Counted from the stretch's first letter, positions 18,017 to 27,294 are shown. The stretch: 64,000 nt of DNA from an uncultured Oligoflexales bacterium (GCA_958296095.1 OY282434.1:1580001-1644000); one strand, 5' to 3'. The notes: generated by a model from the letters alone, not told the origin. A program made the numbers and translations.

Positions 18017-19015
18017 ATGAAGAAAAAACCAACCGCCCGCTCAGGTAAGCAAGCCACCTTGCACGATAGTTTTTTCAAGACTATCTTCAAAGATCCCAAA
18101 TATATTAAAGAACTGTTGCAGATCATCTTTCCCCCTGAAGTGCTCGTCCATGCCCATCTGGATGATCTCGTTGTCCAAGACAGGGAATTCATCACACCAG
18201 CAGGCAAGCAGTTAAGAGCCGACCTGCTGGTTTCGTTGCCTCTGAGGGGAGATGCAAATGGGTTAAAGGTCACTTTGTCGCTCATCTTTGAACACAAGAG
18301 CTATCGAGACCACGATGCCCTCATCCAGCTCATGGAGTACTGTGTCGAGTCGTGCCGTGAGCAGCGCCAGAGGTGGAAGGACGGACAACGCGACATCACC
18401 GTCTCTATGGTGCTGCTGTGTTGTAAGGATAAGGGTTATCATCCCCCCTCCAATTATCTGCAATGGCTGTTCGGAGACCAAGACGTGCCCGAAGCGGTAA
18501 AAGCGTTTGCTCCTTGGTTACCTGAGCTATTTGGCAACAACGTCTTCAATTTCCGCCAGGTGCCTATTGGCAAGGTATCGACAGTCGCAGCCAGCCTTGC
18601 TATCATCATCTATGGCATGGGTGAGGCGTGGGAGGCGAATGATGACACGGTAGCCTTCCTGCTGGAAAAAGCCCGTCTGCTCCCACGTGCGGAGGCGGAG
18701 TATTTGCTAACGACACTAAGAGATTACTACGATAATGCCGACAACAGTATCGAGAGGCGGGATTTTGATCGTGTTGAGCGTGAACGGTGGCCAGAGCTTG
18801 AGGAGGAGGAGAGACTTATGCCAACAATAGATTTTGGGATTGAGCGAGCCACGCGGCTGGGCATCGAACAGGGCATCGAACAGGGCGTCGGGCAAAAGCA
18901 GATGGAGGCTGCTCAGCTAATGCTTAGCGATGGCGTGCCTGAGGCTCAGGTGTGCAAATTTCTGCAGTTGACCAAGGAAGAGCTGACGGCACTCAAGCGA
19001 AAATTAAAAAATTAA
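18017..19015 (+). CDS. Rpn-family recombination-promoting nuclease/putative transposase
   Basis: An intact 332-residue member of the PD-(D/E)XK family related to E. coli RpnA-E. The N-terminus has the hallmark LHDSFFKTIFKDPKYIKELL. The catalytic residues appear as the aspartate in LRADLLVSL and the pair in IFEHKSY (E-x-K). The C-terminus has the charged GIEQGIEQGVGQ tail. Members are DNA endonucleases that stimulate RecA-independent recombination. It is flanked on both sides by the repeat clusters, like the two broken relatives at 5.1 and 48.9 kb, and could have helped spread them; that link is inference. Confidence 0.88.
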   Translation: MKKKPTARSGKQATLHDSFFKTIFKDPKYIKELLQIIFPPEVLVHAHLDDLVVQDREFITPAGKQLRADLLVSLPLRGDANGLKVTLSLIFEHKSYRDHDALIQLMEYCVESCREQRQRWKDGQRDITVSMVLLCCKDKGYHPPSNYLQWLFGDQDVPEAVKAFAPWLPELFGNNVFNFRQVPIGKVSTVAASLAIIIYGMGEAWEANDDTVAFLLEKARLLPRAEAEYLLTTLRDYYDNADNSIERRDFDRVERERWPELEEEERLMPTIDFGIERATRLGIEQGIEQGVGQKQMEAAQLMLSDGVPEAQVCKFLQLTKEELTALKRKLKN

Positions 19016-19069
19016 AGATTTCAGCCAATTTTCCAGACATCTGCCTCCGTTGTCTTGGCGAGGCGCAGC

Positions 19070-19110
19070 CCTACTGAGAAACTCTCCTTGAGTTAGGTGC
19101 GAGCACATGC
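19070..19110 (+). mobile_element. Truncated MITE-like element, left end only
   Basis: CCTACTGAGAAACTCTCC and the GAGCACATGC segment are present, then the sequence switches to the AAGGAGGCTTGGGGGCAAGG module. Confidence 0.6.
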
Positions 19111-19173
19111 AAGGAGGCTTGGGGGCAAGGACACCACTTAGCCCGTACCTCCGTTGTCTTGGCGAGGCGCAGC

Positions 19174-19307
19174 CCTACCGAAAAACTCCCCACGAATATG
19201 TATAAGCACATGCCTTGTGCAAAAAAAATAACCTGGTTGCAGTATTGGCAATATCTGCGGTCGTTTTCGTACGGCCTCGCCCCGCCATTCATGGAGCTCT
19301 CTGTGAG
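19174..19307 (+). mobile_element. MITE-like element, copy 5
   Basis: CCTACCGAAA opens a full-length copy with AATATGTATAAGCACATGCC and GCAGTATTGGCAATATCTGC. The right end has decayed to TCTCTGTGAG. Confidence 0.75.
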
Positions 19308-19639
19308 CAAGCTAAACGCAACCGCCGAGAAGTCTGAGGCAGGCAGAGAGGGCGCGCAGAGTGGCCTGAGAACATGCAGCGAGCGGGGAGCTAGGAAGCG
19401 GCAAGGAAGCAGGCGAAGCGTAGCGCAGCGAGCGATACAAAAAGCAGCGTAGCGAGCGAAGCGAGCTAGGAAGCGAGCGATATAGAAAGCAGCGTAGCGT
19501 AGCGAGCGCAGCGAGCGTTACAAAAAGCCGCGTGGCCTACCAAGGTGCGCGCACCTGCTCCCGTTAGTTTTTTAGGCGTAATTTTTTTGTTTTTGGTATG
19601 ATAGTCGCGTTGTGGGTTTTGCTGCGGGTAGGGTGCATC

Positions 19640-20605
19640 ATGCTTAAGATTTTTTTTCCAACCGCCTGTATAGTGTTGATACTACAGCTTGCTTGTGCGC
19701 AAACGCTGACTCAGCTGCCGCCCACCGAGCAGGTTGGGTCGTCGCGCCCGGGCCACACGGCGACGACTGAGGAACAGAGGCTGAGCCAGGAAGCGGTGCT
19801 GGCACGGCATTTGTGGGAGTATCTCGTCGGTGGCAGGCTAGCAGAGGAAGCGACGCGGCAAGTGACGACGGCGGATACACCACCACCCCCTGATTCGATG
19901 GCGGAGGCATTGTTGGCCATCGTTGTGCTGGAGCAGGTGGCGGGCAAGGTGGGTGTGTCACTGCGGGAAGCCGCCATGCGTTACAACTTTGACATTTTGC
20001 AGGCGTTGACCACCAACCCTTTCCTCAACTACCCGCGCTTTTTCGCCACGGTAGCTAAGGTGTTGGCGACGCATGTCGGTGACAGCGATTTCCACCGTGA
20101 TTTGGAGAGTTTGCTGCAGGCTCGGCTAGAGCGGTTTCGCAGTGATCTTGATGCCTTAGAGACCTTGCTGACCATTCCAGGTGCACAGCATGAGCGCACT
20201 GCGGCGCACGTCGAGCAGGAGATAGACACGGACTTGTTTCGGCGTGGCGACAACACCTTGCTAGAGGCTGAATCGCTTGCCACACAGGGAGAGTATCAGA
20301 GTGCGATCAAAAAAATCGCAACCATCGACAAGAGCAGTCCTCTGCTGCAGATAGCTCAGGAGAAACTCATTGAAATCAGCAACAAGGCAGTGCATGACCT
20401 GCGTAAGCGAGCTGCGCTTGCCTTTCAAAAGGCGGGGCCGATTACCGATCGTCGCACCCGTGCCGCTTACCTCAACGAGGCCAAGACCTATTTGGAGCGA
20501 GCCTTGACGCTCTACCCCCAAGCGGAGAACCTGCATACCGTCAGGAGCAATCTTGTCATTATTGCTAGAGATTTGGAGAAACTGCGCGCTAACGCCACGC
20601 CTTAG
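19640..20605 (+). CDS. Exported TPR-like protein, function unknown
   Basis: I place the start at the ATG at 19640, giving MLKIFFPTACIVLILQLACA as a signal peptide; the frame opens upstream at 19598. A TATGAT box at 19597-19602 fits the shorter form. The protein (about 321 residues) is mostly helical. The C-terminal third (GEYQSAIKKIATID..., AKTYLERALTLYPQAENL) looks like tetratricopeptide repeats. The LAC before the cut site is not a good lipobox, so a periplasmic protein is more likely than a lipoprotein. The gene downstream overlaps it, so the pair may work together at the cell envelope. Confidence 0.7.
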   Translation: MLKIFFPTACIVLILQLACAQTLTQLPPTEQVGSSRPGHTATTEEQRLSQEAVLARHLWEYLVGGRLAEEATRQVTTADTPPPPDSMAEALLAIVVLEQVAGKVGVSLREAAMRYNFDILQALTTNPFLNYPRFFATVAKVLATHVGDSDFHRDLESLLQARLERFRSDLDALETLLTIPGAQHERTAAHVEQEIDTDLFRRGDNTLLEAESLATQGEYQSAIKKIATIDKSSPLLQIAQEKLIEISNKAVHDLRKRAALAFQKAGPITDRRTRAAYLNEAKTYLERALTLYPQAENLHTVRSNLVIIARDLEKLRANATP

Positions 20606-21101
20606 ACAGATTGTCGTCAGTGGGCTGACCCTTTGCCTTGGTGCTGGCTGTGTCTATCGCTTGTCTAACTTGCACTCGCCTGCACGCACTAGGATCGCGC
20701 TTGAGGCAATCTACAACACGGAAGCACGCCATATCCCGCACGAGCATATCTGGCAAGCGGTGCAGACAATGTTGGCACGCAGTGGTCAGCTTGCTGCTTA
20801 TCATGAGGCTGAGCAGCTGCTGCGTATTCATCTGCGTGACAGCACCTTGTCGTCTTCGTCGGCGCATGCCCAGCTACAGCTGACCGCGGCGGTAGATCTG
20901 TGGGATTTGCACCGACGCCAGCTTCTCTTCAACACAACTTACCGTCTTGATAGCACTTACCAGACTGTCTTTACTGAGCAGGAAGTGCCACGCCGACGCT
21001 GGTTTATGCAGGCCGAAGCACAACGCACCGCCGCGGTAGCTAGCATCGGGGCTGAGTTGGCACGACAGCTGCGGCGTGACCTGTTTGTGGCGCTCGACTA
21101 G
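20553..21101 (+). CDS. LptE-like LPS-assembly lipoprotein (tentative)
   Basis: A 182-residue product beginning with TTG, preceded by AGGAG at the right distance inside the upstream gene. A hydrophobic stretch ends in LGAGCVYRLSNLHSP, where the cysteine is a likely lipidation site and the following residues resemble the GCGFxLR start of LptE. The pattern of an early strand, a helix (HIWQAVQTMLARSG) and later strands also fits LptE, the plug of the LptD barrel. Similarity is structural in style and not strong, so this is a tentative call. It overlaps the previous gene by 53 bp. Confidence 0.5.
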   Translation: MSLLLEIWRNCALTPRLRQIVVSGLTLCLGAGCVYRLSNLHSPARTRIALEAIYNTEARHIPHEHIWQAVQTMLARSGQLAAYHEAEQLLRIHLRDSTLSSSSAHAQLQLTAAVDLWDLHRRQLLFNTTYRLDSTYQTVFTEQEVPRRRWFMQAEAQRTAAVASIGAELARQLRRDLFVALD

Positions 21102-21252
21102 GTGGCCGCTGCTGTCTGTAAAAAGGCATAGCATGATTACAACGACGTAGTGGTGTTGTTTAGCCGCTGAAGTCAGGAGGAACGTAAAGCGGGTGGCAAA
21201 GGTATTGCCAGTGTGGTAGAGCTCAAGCCGACACTGTAAAAAACAGGCAGCG

Positions 21253-22473
21253 ATGACGACCACACTTGCCAACATTCGCCGTGAATTCCCTCTGCTGGCG
21301 CGCACAGTGCGCAGTAAACCGCTGGCGTATCTCGACAACGCGGCCACTACGTTGGCACCGCGGGCGGTGCAGGAGCGGGTGCAGTCCTACTTTTCTTCCT
21401 GCACGGCCAACATTCACCGCGGGGTGCACTACTTGAGCGAGGAGGCGACACGACAGTTCGAGGCGACTCGCCGCAAGGTGCAGAAGTTCATCAACGCCGC
21501 TGATCCTGCCGAGATAGTCTTCACTTCGGGCACGACGCAGAGCATCAACCTCGTTGCCCATAGCTTTGGCCAGCAGTTTCTGCAGGCAGGTGATGAAGTT
21601 ATTATTACCGAGATGGAGCATCATTCCAACATCGTCCCGTGGCAACTGGTATGTGCTGCACACGGCTGCAAGCTAAAATACATTCCATTGACGACGAGCG
21701 GTGCACTCGACCTCGACGAGTTGCCGCAGCTGTGCACACCCCGCACGAAACTGCTGGCAGTTGTCTACGTCTCCAACGCACTCGGCACGCTCAACCCCCT
21801 GCCACAGATTATCGCCCAAGCACACAGATGCAACGTGCGCGTGCTGGTCGATGCCGCGCAAGCAGTCAGTCGTCTGCCCATCGACGTGCAGCAGCTTGAT
21901 TGCGACTTCTTGGCGTTTTCGGGGCACAAGATGTTTGCTCCCACTGGTGTGGGTGTCCTCTACGGCAAGAAGGAGTTGCTCGATGTCATGCCACCGCCAT
22001 ATACAGGTGGCGGTATGATCGCAGAGGTAACACTGGCAAAGTCGACCTTCCTGCCGAGTCCAGAGAGATTTGAAGCGGGCACACCTAACATCGCAGGCGT
22101 GCTGGGGTTAGATACCGCCATCGATTTTATCACCTCCCTCGATCGACAGGAATTGCAACATCAAGAGGACGAATTGTTGCACAGTGCCACCGCCGCCCTG
22201 CAAGCAATCGAAGGTCTACGCATCGTGGGTACGGCCGAGCCGCGCCTTGGCGTTGTGTCATTCGTCGTCGCTAACGTGCATCCACACGATCTCGGCACAC
22301 TGCTCGACCACGAAGGCATCGCCATTCGCACGGGACATCACTGCACGCAGCCGTTGATGCGTTTTTTTGGCATTCCCGCGACGGCACGGGCATCGTTCAC
22401 TATCTACAACACCCCCCAAGAAGTCGAGCGTCTCGCTGCCGCGGTGCGCAAGGCAATTAGGTTTTTCACGTGA
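21253..22473 (+). CDS. sufS: Cysteine desulfurase SufS
   Basis: A 406-residue fold-type I PLP enzyme of the group II (SufS) class. The PLP lysine lies in FSGHKMFAPTGVGVLYG and the active cysteine in RTGHHCTQPLM. AYLDNAATTLAP and ANIHRGVHYLSEEA are family segments. It removes sulfur from cysteine as a persulfide for Fe-S cluster building. Its stop overlaps the GTG of sufU, and an Nfu-type gene follows, so this is a compact Suf operon without sufBCD in the window. Confidence 0.95.
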   Translation: MTTTLANIRREFPLLARTVRSKPLAYLDNAATTLAPRAVQERVQSYFSSCTANIHRGVHYLSEEATRQFEATRRKVQKFINAADPAEIVFTSGTTQSINLVAHSFGQQFLQAGDEVIITEMEHHSNIVPWQLVCAAHGCKLKYIPLTTSGALDLDELPQLCTPRTKLLAVVYVSNALGTLNPLPQIIAQAHRCNVRVLVDAAQAVSRLPIDVQQLDCDFLAFSGHKMFAPTGVGVLYGKKELLDVMPPPYTGGGMIAEVTLAKSTFLPSPERFEAGTPNIAGVLGLDTAIDFITSLDRQELQHQEDELLHSATAALQAIEGLRIVGTAEPRLGVVSFVVANVHPHDLGTLLDHEGIAIRTGHHCTQPLMRFFGIPATARASFTIYNTPQEVERLAAAVRKAIRFFT

Positions 22474-22931
22474 GCCTCGATATCCATACCCAGCAGCTCT
22501 ACCAGCAGGTAATCCTTGACCATAACCGCACCCCGCATAATTTTCGCCGCCTCGACGACTTCACCCATCACAGCGAGGGCTATAACCCCCTGTGCGGTGA
22601 CCATATCGAGATCTTTATGCAGGTGTTGGCAGAGCAGACGATTGAAAAAATTTCTTTCACAGGCCAAAGCTGTGCCATATGCAAGGCATCGGCCTCGATG
22701 ATGAGCGTTTTACTGCAGGGACGAGCAACGGGCGAAGCTAAAAACAAGATGCAGCTCTTCCAAAAACTTCTGCAAGGTGAGAACATGACAAAGGACGCAC
22801 TTGGCAAACTGTTCGTGTTCGCCACTATCTGGCGTTATCCGGCGCGGGTCAAGTGTGCGGCACTGCCGTGGCATACTATGCGCGGTGCACTTGAAGCGTG
22901 CTCGCTTGTATCTACAGAACGGGGGAACTAA
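22470..22931 (+). CDS. sufU: SufU-type Fe-S scaffold / sulfur-transfer protein
   Basis: A 153-residue member of the IscU/SufU fold. The three conserved cysteines are in NPLCGDHIE, GQSCAICKASASMM and RVKCAALPW, with the aspartate after the first cysteine. The spacing between the second and third cysteines has the SufU-type insertion. It accepts sulfur from SufS. Starts with GTG overlapping the sufS stop by 4 bp. Confidence 0.9.
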   Translation: MSLDIHTQQLYQQVILDHNRTPHNFRRLDDFTHHSEGYNPLCGDHIEIFMQVLAEQTIEKISFTGQSCAICKASASMMSVLLQGRATGEAKNKMQLFQKLLQGENMTKDALGKLFVFATIWRYPARVKCAALPWHTMRGALEACSLVSTERGN

Positions 22932-22933
22932 CC

Positions 22934-23353
22934 ATGAACGATCTTAATTCCGTTGTTGTCGCCCAGAAACCAGATGAGAGCTGGGAGGCGAAACACATTC
23001 CTTCTGGCAAAGTCACCTTCGGCTTGACTCGTGACGAGGCTCTCGACGAAATGCGCAACCTACTCGGCATGGATGAGGGGGGTAATTTCGACGAACCATT
23101 GACCAGTGATCGCTTTGAGAATGTCGCCAAAGACATCGCCCTCTTCCTCGAAGGTGAAATTTCCGACATGCTGAAGGCACACTCTGGTTTCGCTCGCCTG
23201 GAAGCCTTCGAGCAAGGCATCGCCCATGTGCGACTTGGCGGCGGTTGTGAGGGCTGTCCCTCCTCGACCTTCACTCTCGTGCAAGGCGTGAAAGAACAGC
23301 TGCAAGAGCGTTTCGGCGAAGATAGCGTTACCGACGTTGCCCCAGTGTTTTGA
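22934..23353 (+). CDS. NifU C-terminal domain (Nfu-type) Fe-S carrier
   Basis: About 139 residues. The C-terminal half carries the Nfu CxxC motif in GGGCEGCPSSTFTL, preceded by the usual helix. The N-terminal 65 residues (QKPDESWEAKHIPSGKVTFG...) are not an A-type domain I recognise. It likely hands assembled clusters to target proteins. The ATG at 22934 follows the sufU stop by 2 bp, completing the sufS-sufU-nfu operon. Confidence 0.85.
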   Translation: MNDLNSVVVAQKPDESWEAKHIPSGKVTFGLTRDEALDEMRNLLGMDEGGNFDEPLTSDRFENVAKDIALFLEGEISDMLKAHSGFARLEAFEQGIAHVRLGGGCEGCPSSTFTLVQGVKEQLQERFGEDSVTDVAPVF

Positions 23354-23745
23354 TTTTTCCGCACCGCGCAGCGAGAAAGCGGCAAAAAGTCCAGCGAGCG
23401 TAGCGAGCTAGAAAGCGAGCGATACAAAGAGCCGCGCAGCGCAGCTGGGCGAGGCGCAGCCCTACCGAGAAACTCCCCACGAATATGTGCAAGCACATGC
23501 CCTGTGCAAAGAAATAATCTGGTTGCAGTATTGGCAATATCTGCGGTCGTTTTCGCACGGCCTCGCCCCGCCGTTCATGGAGCTCTCGGTAGGCAAGCCT
23601 CAGCTCAACAGCCGAGAGTTCTGATAACAAGCAGAGAGGGGCCTGATGGCAAGCCTGAACGCAATGGCAAGAGGTCTGAGCGCAAGCAGCGAGCTAGGAA
23701 GCGAGCGATACAAAGAGCCGCGTAGCGCAAAAATCAGGCAGTTTA
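23354..23745. repeat. Intergenic repeat cluster 5
   Basis: Starts directly after the nfu stop with a GCGAGC-rich module, followed by one full MITE-like element (23461-23593), a CAAGCCTGAACGCAATGGCA module and another GCGAGCTAGGAAGCGAGCG tail. No gene. Confidence 0.8.
23461..23593 (+). mobile_element. MITE-like element, copy 6
   Basis: A clean 133-bp copy with perfect CCTACCGAGA and TCTCGGTAGG ends. It serves as a reference for the family: GCACATGCCCTGTGC hairpin, GCAGTATTGGCAATATCTGC near-palindrome, GTTTTCGCACGGCCTCGCC block. Confidence 0.85.
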
Positions 23746-23799
23746 TCTAGATTGAACAGGGTTTTTCTTGTCGTTAGGGCTGGCTGAGGCTCCTGTTTT

Positions 23800-25395
23800 T
23801 CAGAGGGTCATCGCCTTGGGACTGTTGAATAGATTAATAATTTTTTCTATTCTTTTTATTTTTTTGTTCTTGGCTGGATATTTGCCTTGCTCGGTTTTTT
23901 TCTGAAAATCATCGCGCAGCACTTTAGCTCGATCGGACGGAGTTCTGCCCCATTGATCCTTGGCTGTCAGACTAGCGCCATGTTCGAGCAGAATGCGAAC
24001 GGTAAGGAGAGAGGTTGACCGCACGGCGTAATGTAGCGCTGTTTCTCCAGTTAGCGAACTCGCCTTATTGATATCGATCTCAGGGAACTGCAGTAGGAAA
24101 CGAATTAATCCACGTTCTTTTCTAGCCGCCGCAATATGCAATAATGATCGTCCTTTGTTGCTGAGATGGTTGATACCGAGAGCTGTCTGCGCGATGAGCT
24201 GTCGAGCAATTTTGTTGTCGGCCAACTTGTTTCCTGCGCTATTCTCATAAGTGAGAGATGCTAAGAGAATATCAACCGCCTTAACCATATCTTCCTGCAT
24301 ATACTTTTTCAGCATTGCCACCCTATGCTTTGTTATCTTGTTGTAGAAAATATCGTTTGCTGTTTCTCCATAATTATCTTTGATGTTGTCATTTGCCTGC
24401 CAATTGTTGACCATATATTCATAGATGCCACTACCGTGAATTTTAGATAATAGAGCCGCATGGTGCAGTGCTGTTTGGCCGTTTTCGTCACGTTCATCAA
24501 GATAATGTTTTGCCCAAGAGTCAGCATTAAGGATAGCCCAAAAATTACCTTGTCTTACCAAAAAAATAAGTGGATAACGCGGCGCACATCCTTTGGTTGA
24601 TTCTTCGTAGACGTATTGCTCAGGGCATGGCGAATCTTTTTTTTCAACAAATGCTTGATATAACCATCTTAACCCTTGAATATCATCTTCTCCCAAATGC
24701 ATATCTTCGTTGGCAAAAGGATCAAAAACATAGCTGGCGCTCATCACCGAAAGAGGTTGCTTGCCGATAGTACTACTGTGTCCGCCATCGCTGTAGTTAT
24801 ATCTGTCTGTTTTTGATGGGTCGAGATAGGTATCACCCAGACCAAAGACGTGACCCAGTTCATGAAGTATGGTCAGGGCACTATACTTGTCCCTTTCACT
24901 AGCACCAAGCTCTCCGTCAACACGATAACCGTAGTATAGGGACATGGTAGGGAAACGATCTTCTCTGATCATTACATGTGATTGTCCAGGCTTGCAAAAA
25001 AATATTATGCCAAAATGCGGTGCTCGGCGGAACAGCCCCGTGGATAATTTGTAGTTGTCTATAACATCTAAAGACGGAGCAACAGATCGTTTTGTGAAAG
25101 AGAACTCAGCGGCAATATTTTTCTTATCCGACAAAGCCGACAACCAGGTTTTGAGAGCTGAAGATACGGTAGCCAATAACTGCTGTTGATACTTGCCGAC
25201 AAAAATTTCATCACAACCATTGTTATCCTGATAACCATAAGCGACACGCACCGGGCCTTCATGGAGGCGATGAATGAGAAAGCGATCAGTAAGTCGAGTA
25301 GCTTGTGCTGCTAGAACGAACTTATTTTCGCCATGCTCAGGCTGTTGCTTGCACGCACTGATACATATTGAGGCTATTATTACAAACACCTTCAT
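23800..25395 (-). CDS. Lipoprotein with metzincin-like protease domain and ankyrin repeats
   Basis: A 531-residue protein. The N-terminus MKVFVIIASICISAC has a good lipobox (ISAC). A zinc-protease domain (about 40-260) shows HELGHVFGLGD, the metzincin HExxHxxGxxD form in which the third ligand is aspartate, and a Met-turn candidate LSVMSASY. From about 310 come ankyrin repeats (DENGQTALHHAALL, NKGRSLLHIAAARKERG, TGETALHYAVRS, LLEHGASLTAKDQWGRTP). The pairing suggests a surface or periplasmic protease whose substrates are selected by the repeats. The gene is AT-richer than its neighbours and bounded by repeat clusters. Confidence 0.8.
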   Translation of the reverse strand: MKVFVIIASICISACKQQPEHGENKFVLAAQATRLTDRFLIHRLHEGPVRVAYGYQDNNGCDEIFVGKYQQQLLATVSSALKTWLSALSDKKNIAAEFSFTKRSVAPSLDVIDNYKLSTGLFRRAPHFGIIFFCKPGQSHVMIREDRFPTMSLYYGYRVDGELGASERDKYSALTILHELGHVFGLGDTYLDPSKTDRYNYSDGGHSSTIGKQPLSVMSASYVFDPFANEDMHLGEDDIQGLRWLYQAFVEKKDSPCPEQYVYEESTKGCAPRYPLIFLVRQGNFWAILNADSWAKHYLDERDENGQTALHHAALLSKIHGSGIYEYMVNNWQANDNIKDNYGETANDIFYNKITKHRVAMLKKYMQEDMVKAVDILLASLTYENSAGNKLADNKIARQLIAQTALGINHLSNKGRSLLHIAAARKERGLIRFLLQFPEIDINKASSLTGETALHYAVRSTSLLTVRILLEHGASLTAKDQWGRTPSDRAKVLRDDFQKKTEQGKYPAKNKKIKRIEKIINLFNSPKAMTL

Positions 25396-25436
25396 GTTTT
25401 AATTATCGGCGATATGGGCACAATGTTTAGCAAAAA

Positions 25437-25700
25437 CAACTTCTTGCTGCGCTACGGCTTTTTTGCCGCTTTCTCGCTCCCTCGCTGCTTGCTCTCAGAC
25501 CTCTTGCTATTGCATTCAGGCTTGCCCTCAGGTCTCTTGCTCTCGCGTTGAGGCTTGCCCCCAAGTCTCTCTGCTTGTCCTCAGACCTCTCGCGATTGCA
25601 TTCAGGCTTGCCTGCTAACCTCTCTGCTTGTCCTCAGACCTCTCGCGATTGCATTCAGGCTTGCTCCCAAGCCTCCCTGCCTGTGCTCATGCAGTAAGCA
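25437..25700 (-). repeat. Tandem copies of the CCTGAACGCAAT module, reverse orientation
   Basis: Read on the minus strand, four units of about 45-50 bp follow one another, each of the type AAGCCTGAATGCAATCGCGA / GAGGTCTGAGGACAAGCAGAG, then a GCGAGAAAGCGGCAAAAAAG end. It is the same module that follows MITE-like elements on the plus strand. No MITE ends are present here. Confidence 0.75.
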
Positions 25701-25860
25701 TCGCCAAAAAATTCAGCCAACATATTGGCGAGTTACAAAAAAATACGGACAAAATCACAAACGCAGCTAAAGCAAAAAAAAAAACGGCCGATGTGTCCCT
25801 GTGAAGGCGGCTACAGCTGTTTGTAGTTGGATTTTCTAAAATTTTTTGAGGAGAAGCATC

Positions 25861-26568
25861 ATGAAAGTCTTGTTTATGACATGTCTATTACTATGTTCAG
25901 CGACCCCGCTGTCAGCGAATTCCAACACCGAGCGAGTAGCCAACTATGGAGAAGCCGCGCGGGTGTTTGCCTTTGCCGCGATCATGCGCAGTTCTCTCGA
26001 TAGCTTCTTGTGGACTGTTGCTTATGATGGAGTGTATCTAAGGTATGCTTTAGCGTTCGGCCCTATTTGTAATCTAAGATACGATGAAGTCTACGATGCC
26101 GAAAAAGATAAAGATGTTCCCACGACATTTTACGGTTGCTCTCCACAATTATTTCCTACTGATCATGTCAGTCAAACACTGTTCGATGCCTATCAGCAAA
26201 CGCTTTTATCAGCTGAAAAGCTTAGAAACAAACTTGGAGAAGTGTATCGATCAGCAATTGTCTACGAGCTAACCAACAGTGATCAGGCGGAATACAATAA
26301 ACTTATGGCTTGTGGCGCCAGGTATAGTCACACAAAAATAGCCAAACTCTGGAAAACATTCCACAATAATTACAAACGTGAACACCAGCTTTATTCCTAT
26401 GAACGACGCAAACACATTATCAATCGGCATTTTATTGCCATCAAACGTGGCTATGGCTTGTATGCTTCGCGGCTGAAAAAAATCAGCCAAAATATTGAAC
26501 GGGAATACGATTGCGATCGTGACGGCCCGGAAGCATCACCGCCACCGCCACCAAACGTTGGTAACTGA
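25861..26568 (+). CDS. Secreted protein of unknown function
   Basis: A 235-residue product with a signal peptide (MKVLFMTCLLLCSATPLSA) and a good AGGAG site 7 nt before the ATG at 25861. The mature part is helical and charged and contains four cysteines (PICNLR, YGCSPQ, MACGAR, YDCDRD). It ends in a proline run (PPPPPN). No family recognised. The next gene starts 2 bp after its stop, so the two form an operon. Confidence 0.65.
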   Translation: MKVLFMTCLLLCSATPLSANSNTERVANYGEAARVFAFAAIMRSSLDSFLWTVAYDGVYLRYALAFGPICNLRYDEVYDAEKDKDVPTTFYGCSPQLFPTDHVSQTLFDAYQQTLLSAEKLRNKLGEVYRSAIVYELTNSDQAEYNKLMACGARYSHTKIAKLWKTFHNNYKREHQLYSYERRKHIINRHFIAIKRGYGLYASRLKKISQNIEREYDCDRDGPEASPPPPPNVGN

Positions 26569-26570
26569 GT

Positions 26571-27224
26571 ATGTTTAGGTTGTGTCTGTGCTCAGCACTG
26601 TTGAGTGTAGTTTTTGTTGGTTGTAATAAGAAGCAGGTTGCCGCTGAACAACCGACCGACGACAGTGCTGATGCCGTCTCTACGAAAACACCTGCGCCCG
26701 AGGAAACGACAGCCGTGGTCGATCCCTTGACGGTGACCAAGATTGAGGTGACCGAGCAAAATGACCTGCGTGCCACACTAGAGGTTGCCGAGGGGGTAAT
26801 TACCGAAGCAAAATGCGAGGTACTGGCAGGAGGGGTAGTAAATACTTCGGCAACAGGAATGATGGTTATGCGCCTGTCCTGCAAAGAAGGAAAAGGACAA
26901 AACTATCTAACTACCGAACCTTATTGTCACAATTTTATTGATGATATCTCCTGCACCGAGGAAGAAGAAGACGAAGAAGACTGTGATTGCACCTACAATT
27001 GTGGCCCCGATATAGACGATTGTCCACCAAACAATGTGACAGTCGTTAACGGTGTGGCAACTCTGTTCAGCCAGGACGACGACGGTTACGATGTCCGTCA
27101 ATGGGTCGGACCCGACGGTAATTGCCTGCGTTTGCATGTTACCTACGACCACGATGCAAACCCAGCCACCGCGGCCAAACAAGTCACGGGACGAGTGTCC
27201 TTAGAGGAGCACGACTCTTTGTAA
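26571..27224 (+). CDS. Lipoprotein of unknown function with acidic cysteine-rich segment
   Basis: 217 residues; MFRLCLCSALLSVVFVGC is a lipoprotein signal with FVGC lipobox. A Pro/Thr/Glu linker is followed by a beta-rich domain. Residues about 125-150 form an acidic Cys-rich run (CTEEEEDEEDCDCTYNCG) of the kind that binds calcium or other metals. The last codons and the TAA stop fall at the junction with the next repeat cluster (TTTGTAACGCTCGC), so the natural C-terminus may have been longer. Confidence 0.65.
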   Translation: MFRLCLCSALLSVVFVGCNKKQVAAEQPTDDSADAVSTKTPAPEETTAVVDPLTVTKIEVTEQNDLRATLEVAEGVITEAKCEVLAGGVVNTSATGMMVMRLSCKEGKGQNYLTTEPYCHNFIDDISCTEEEEDEEDCDCTYNCGPDIDDCPPNNVTVVNGVATLFSQDDDGYDVRQWVGPDGNCLRLHVTYDHDANPATAAKQVTGRVSLEEHDSL

Positions 27225-27250
27225 CGCTCGCTTCCTAGCTCGCTCCTTGC

Positions 27251-27294
27251 GCAGCGAACGGCCTCGCCGTGCCGTTCATGTGGCTCTCGGTGGG
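27251..27294 (+). mobile_element. MITE-like element, right half only
   Basis: GCAGCGAACGGCCTCGCCGT and TCTCGGTGGG are present; the left half is missing. The junction GCGCAGCGAACG is the same as in composite copies 3 and 4. Confidence 0.6.

Larger units (their letters stand above)
19016..19560. repeat. Intergenic repeat cluster 4
   Basis: No gene. It holds a truncated element (19070-19110), a full MITE-like element (19174-19307), a CTGAGGCAGGCAGAGAGGGC segment and a long GCGAGCGAAGCGAGC low-complexity tail to about 19535. Confidence 0.8.

Noticed and set aside
25437-25700. Possible CRISPR array of regularly spaced repeats
   Set aside because: The units are degenerate throughout, with no unique spacers, and match the module found next to MITE-like copies.
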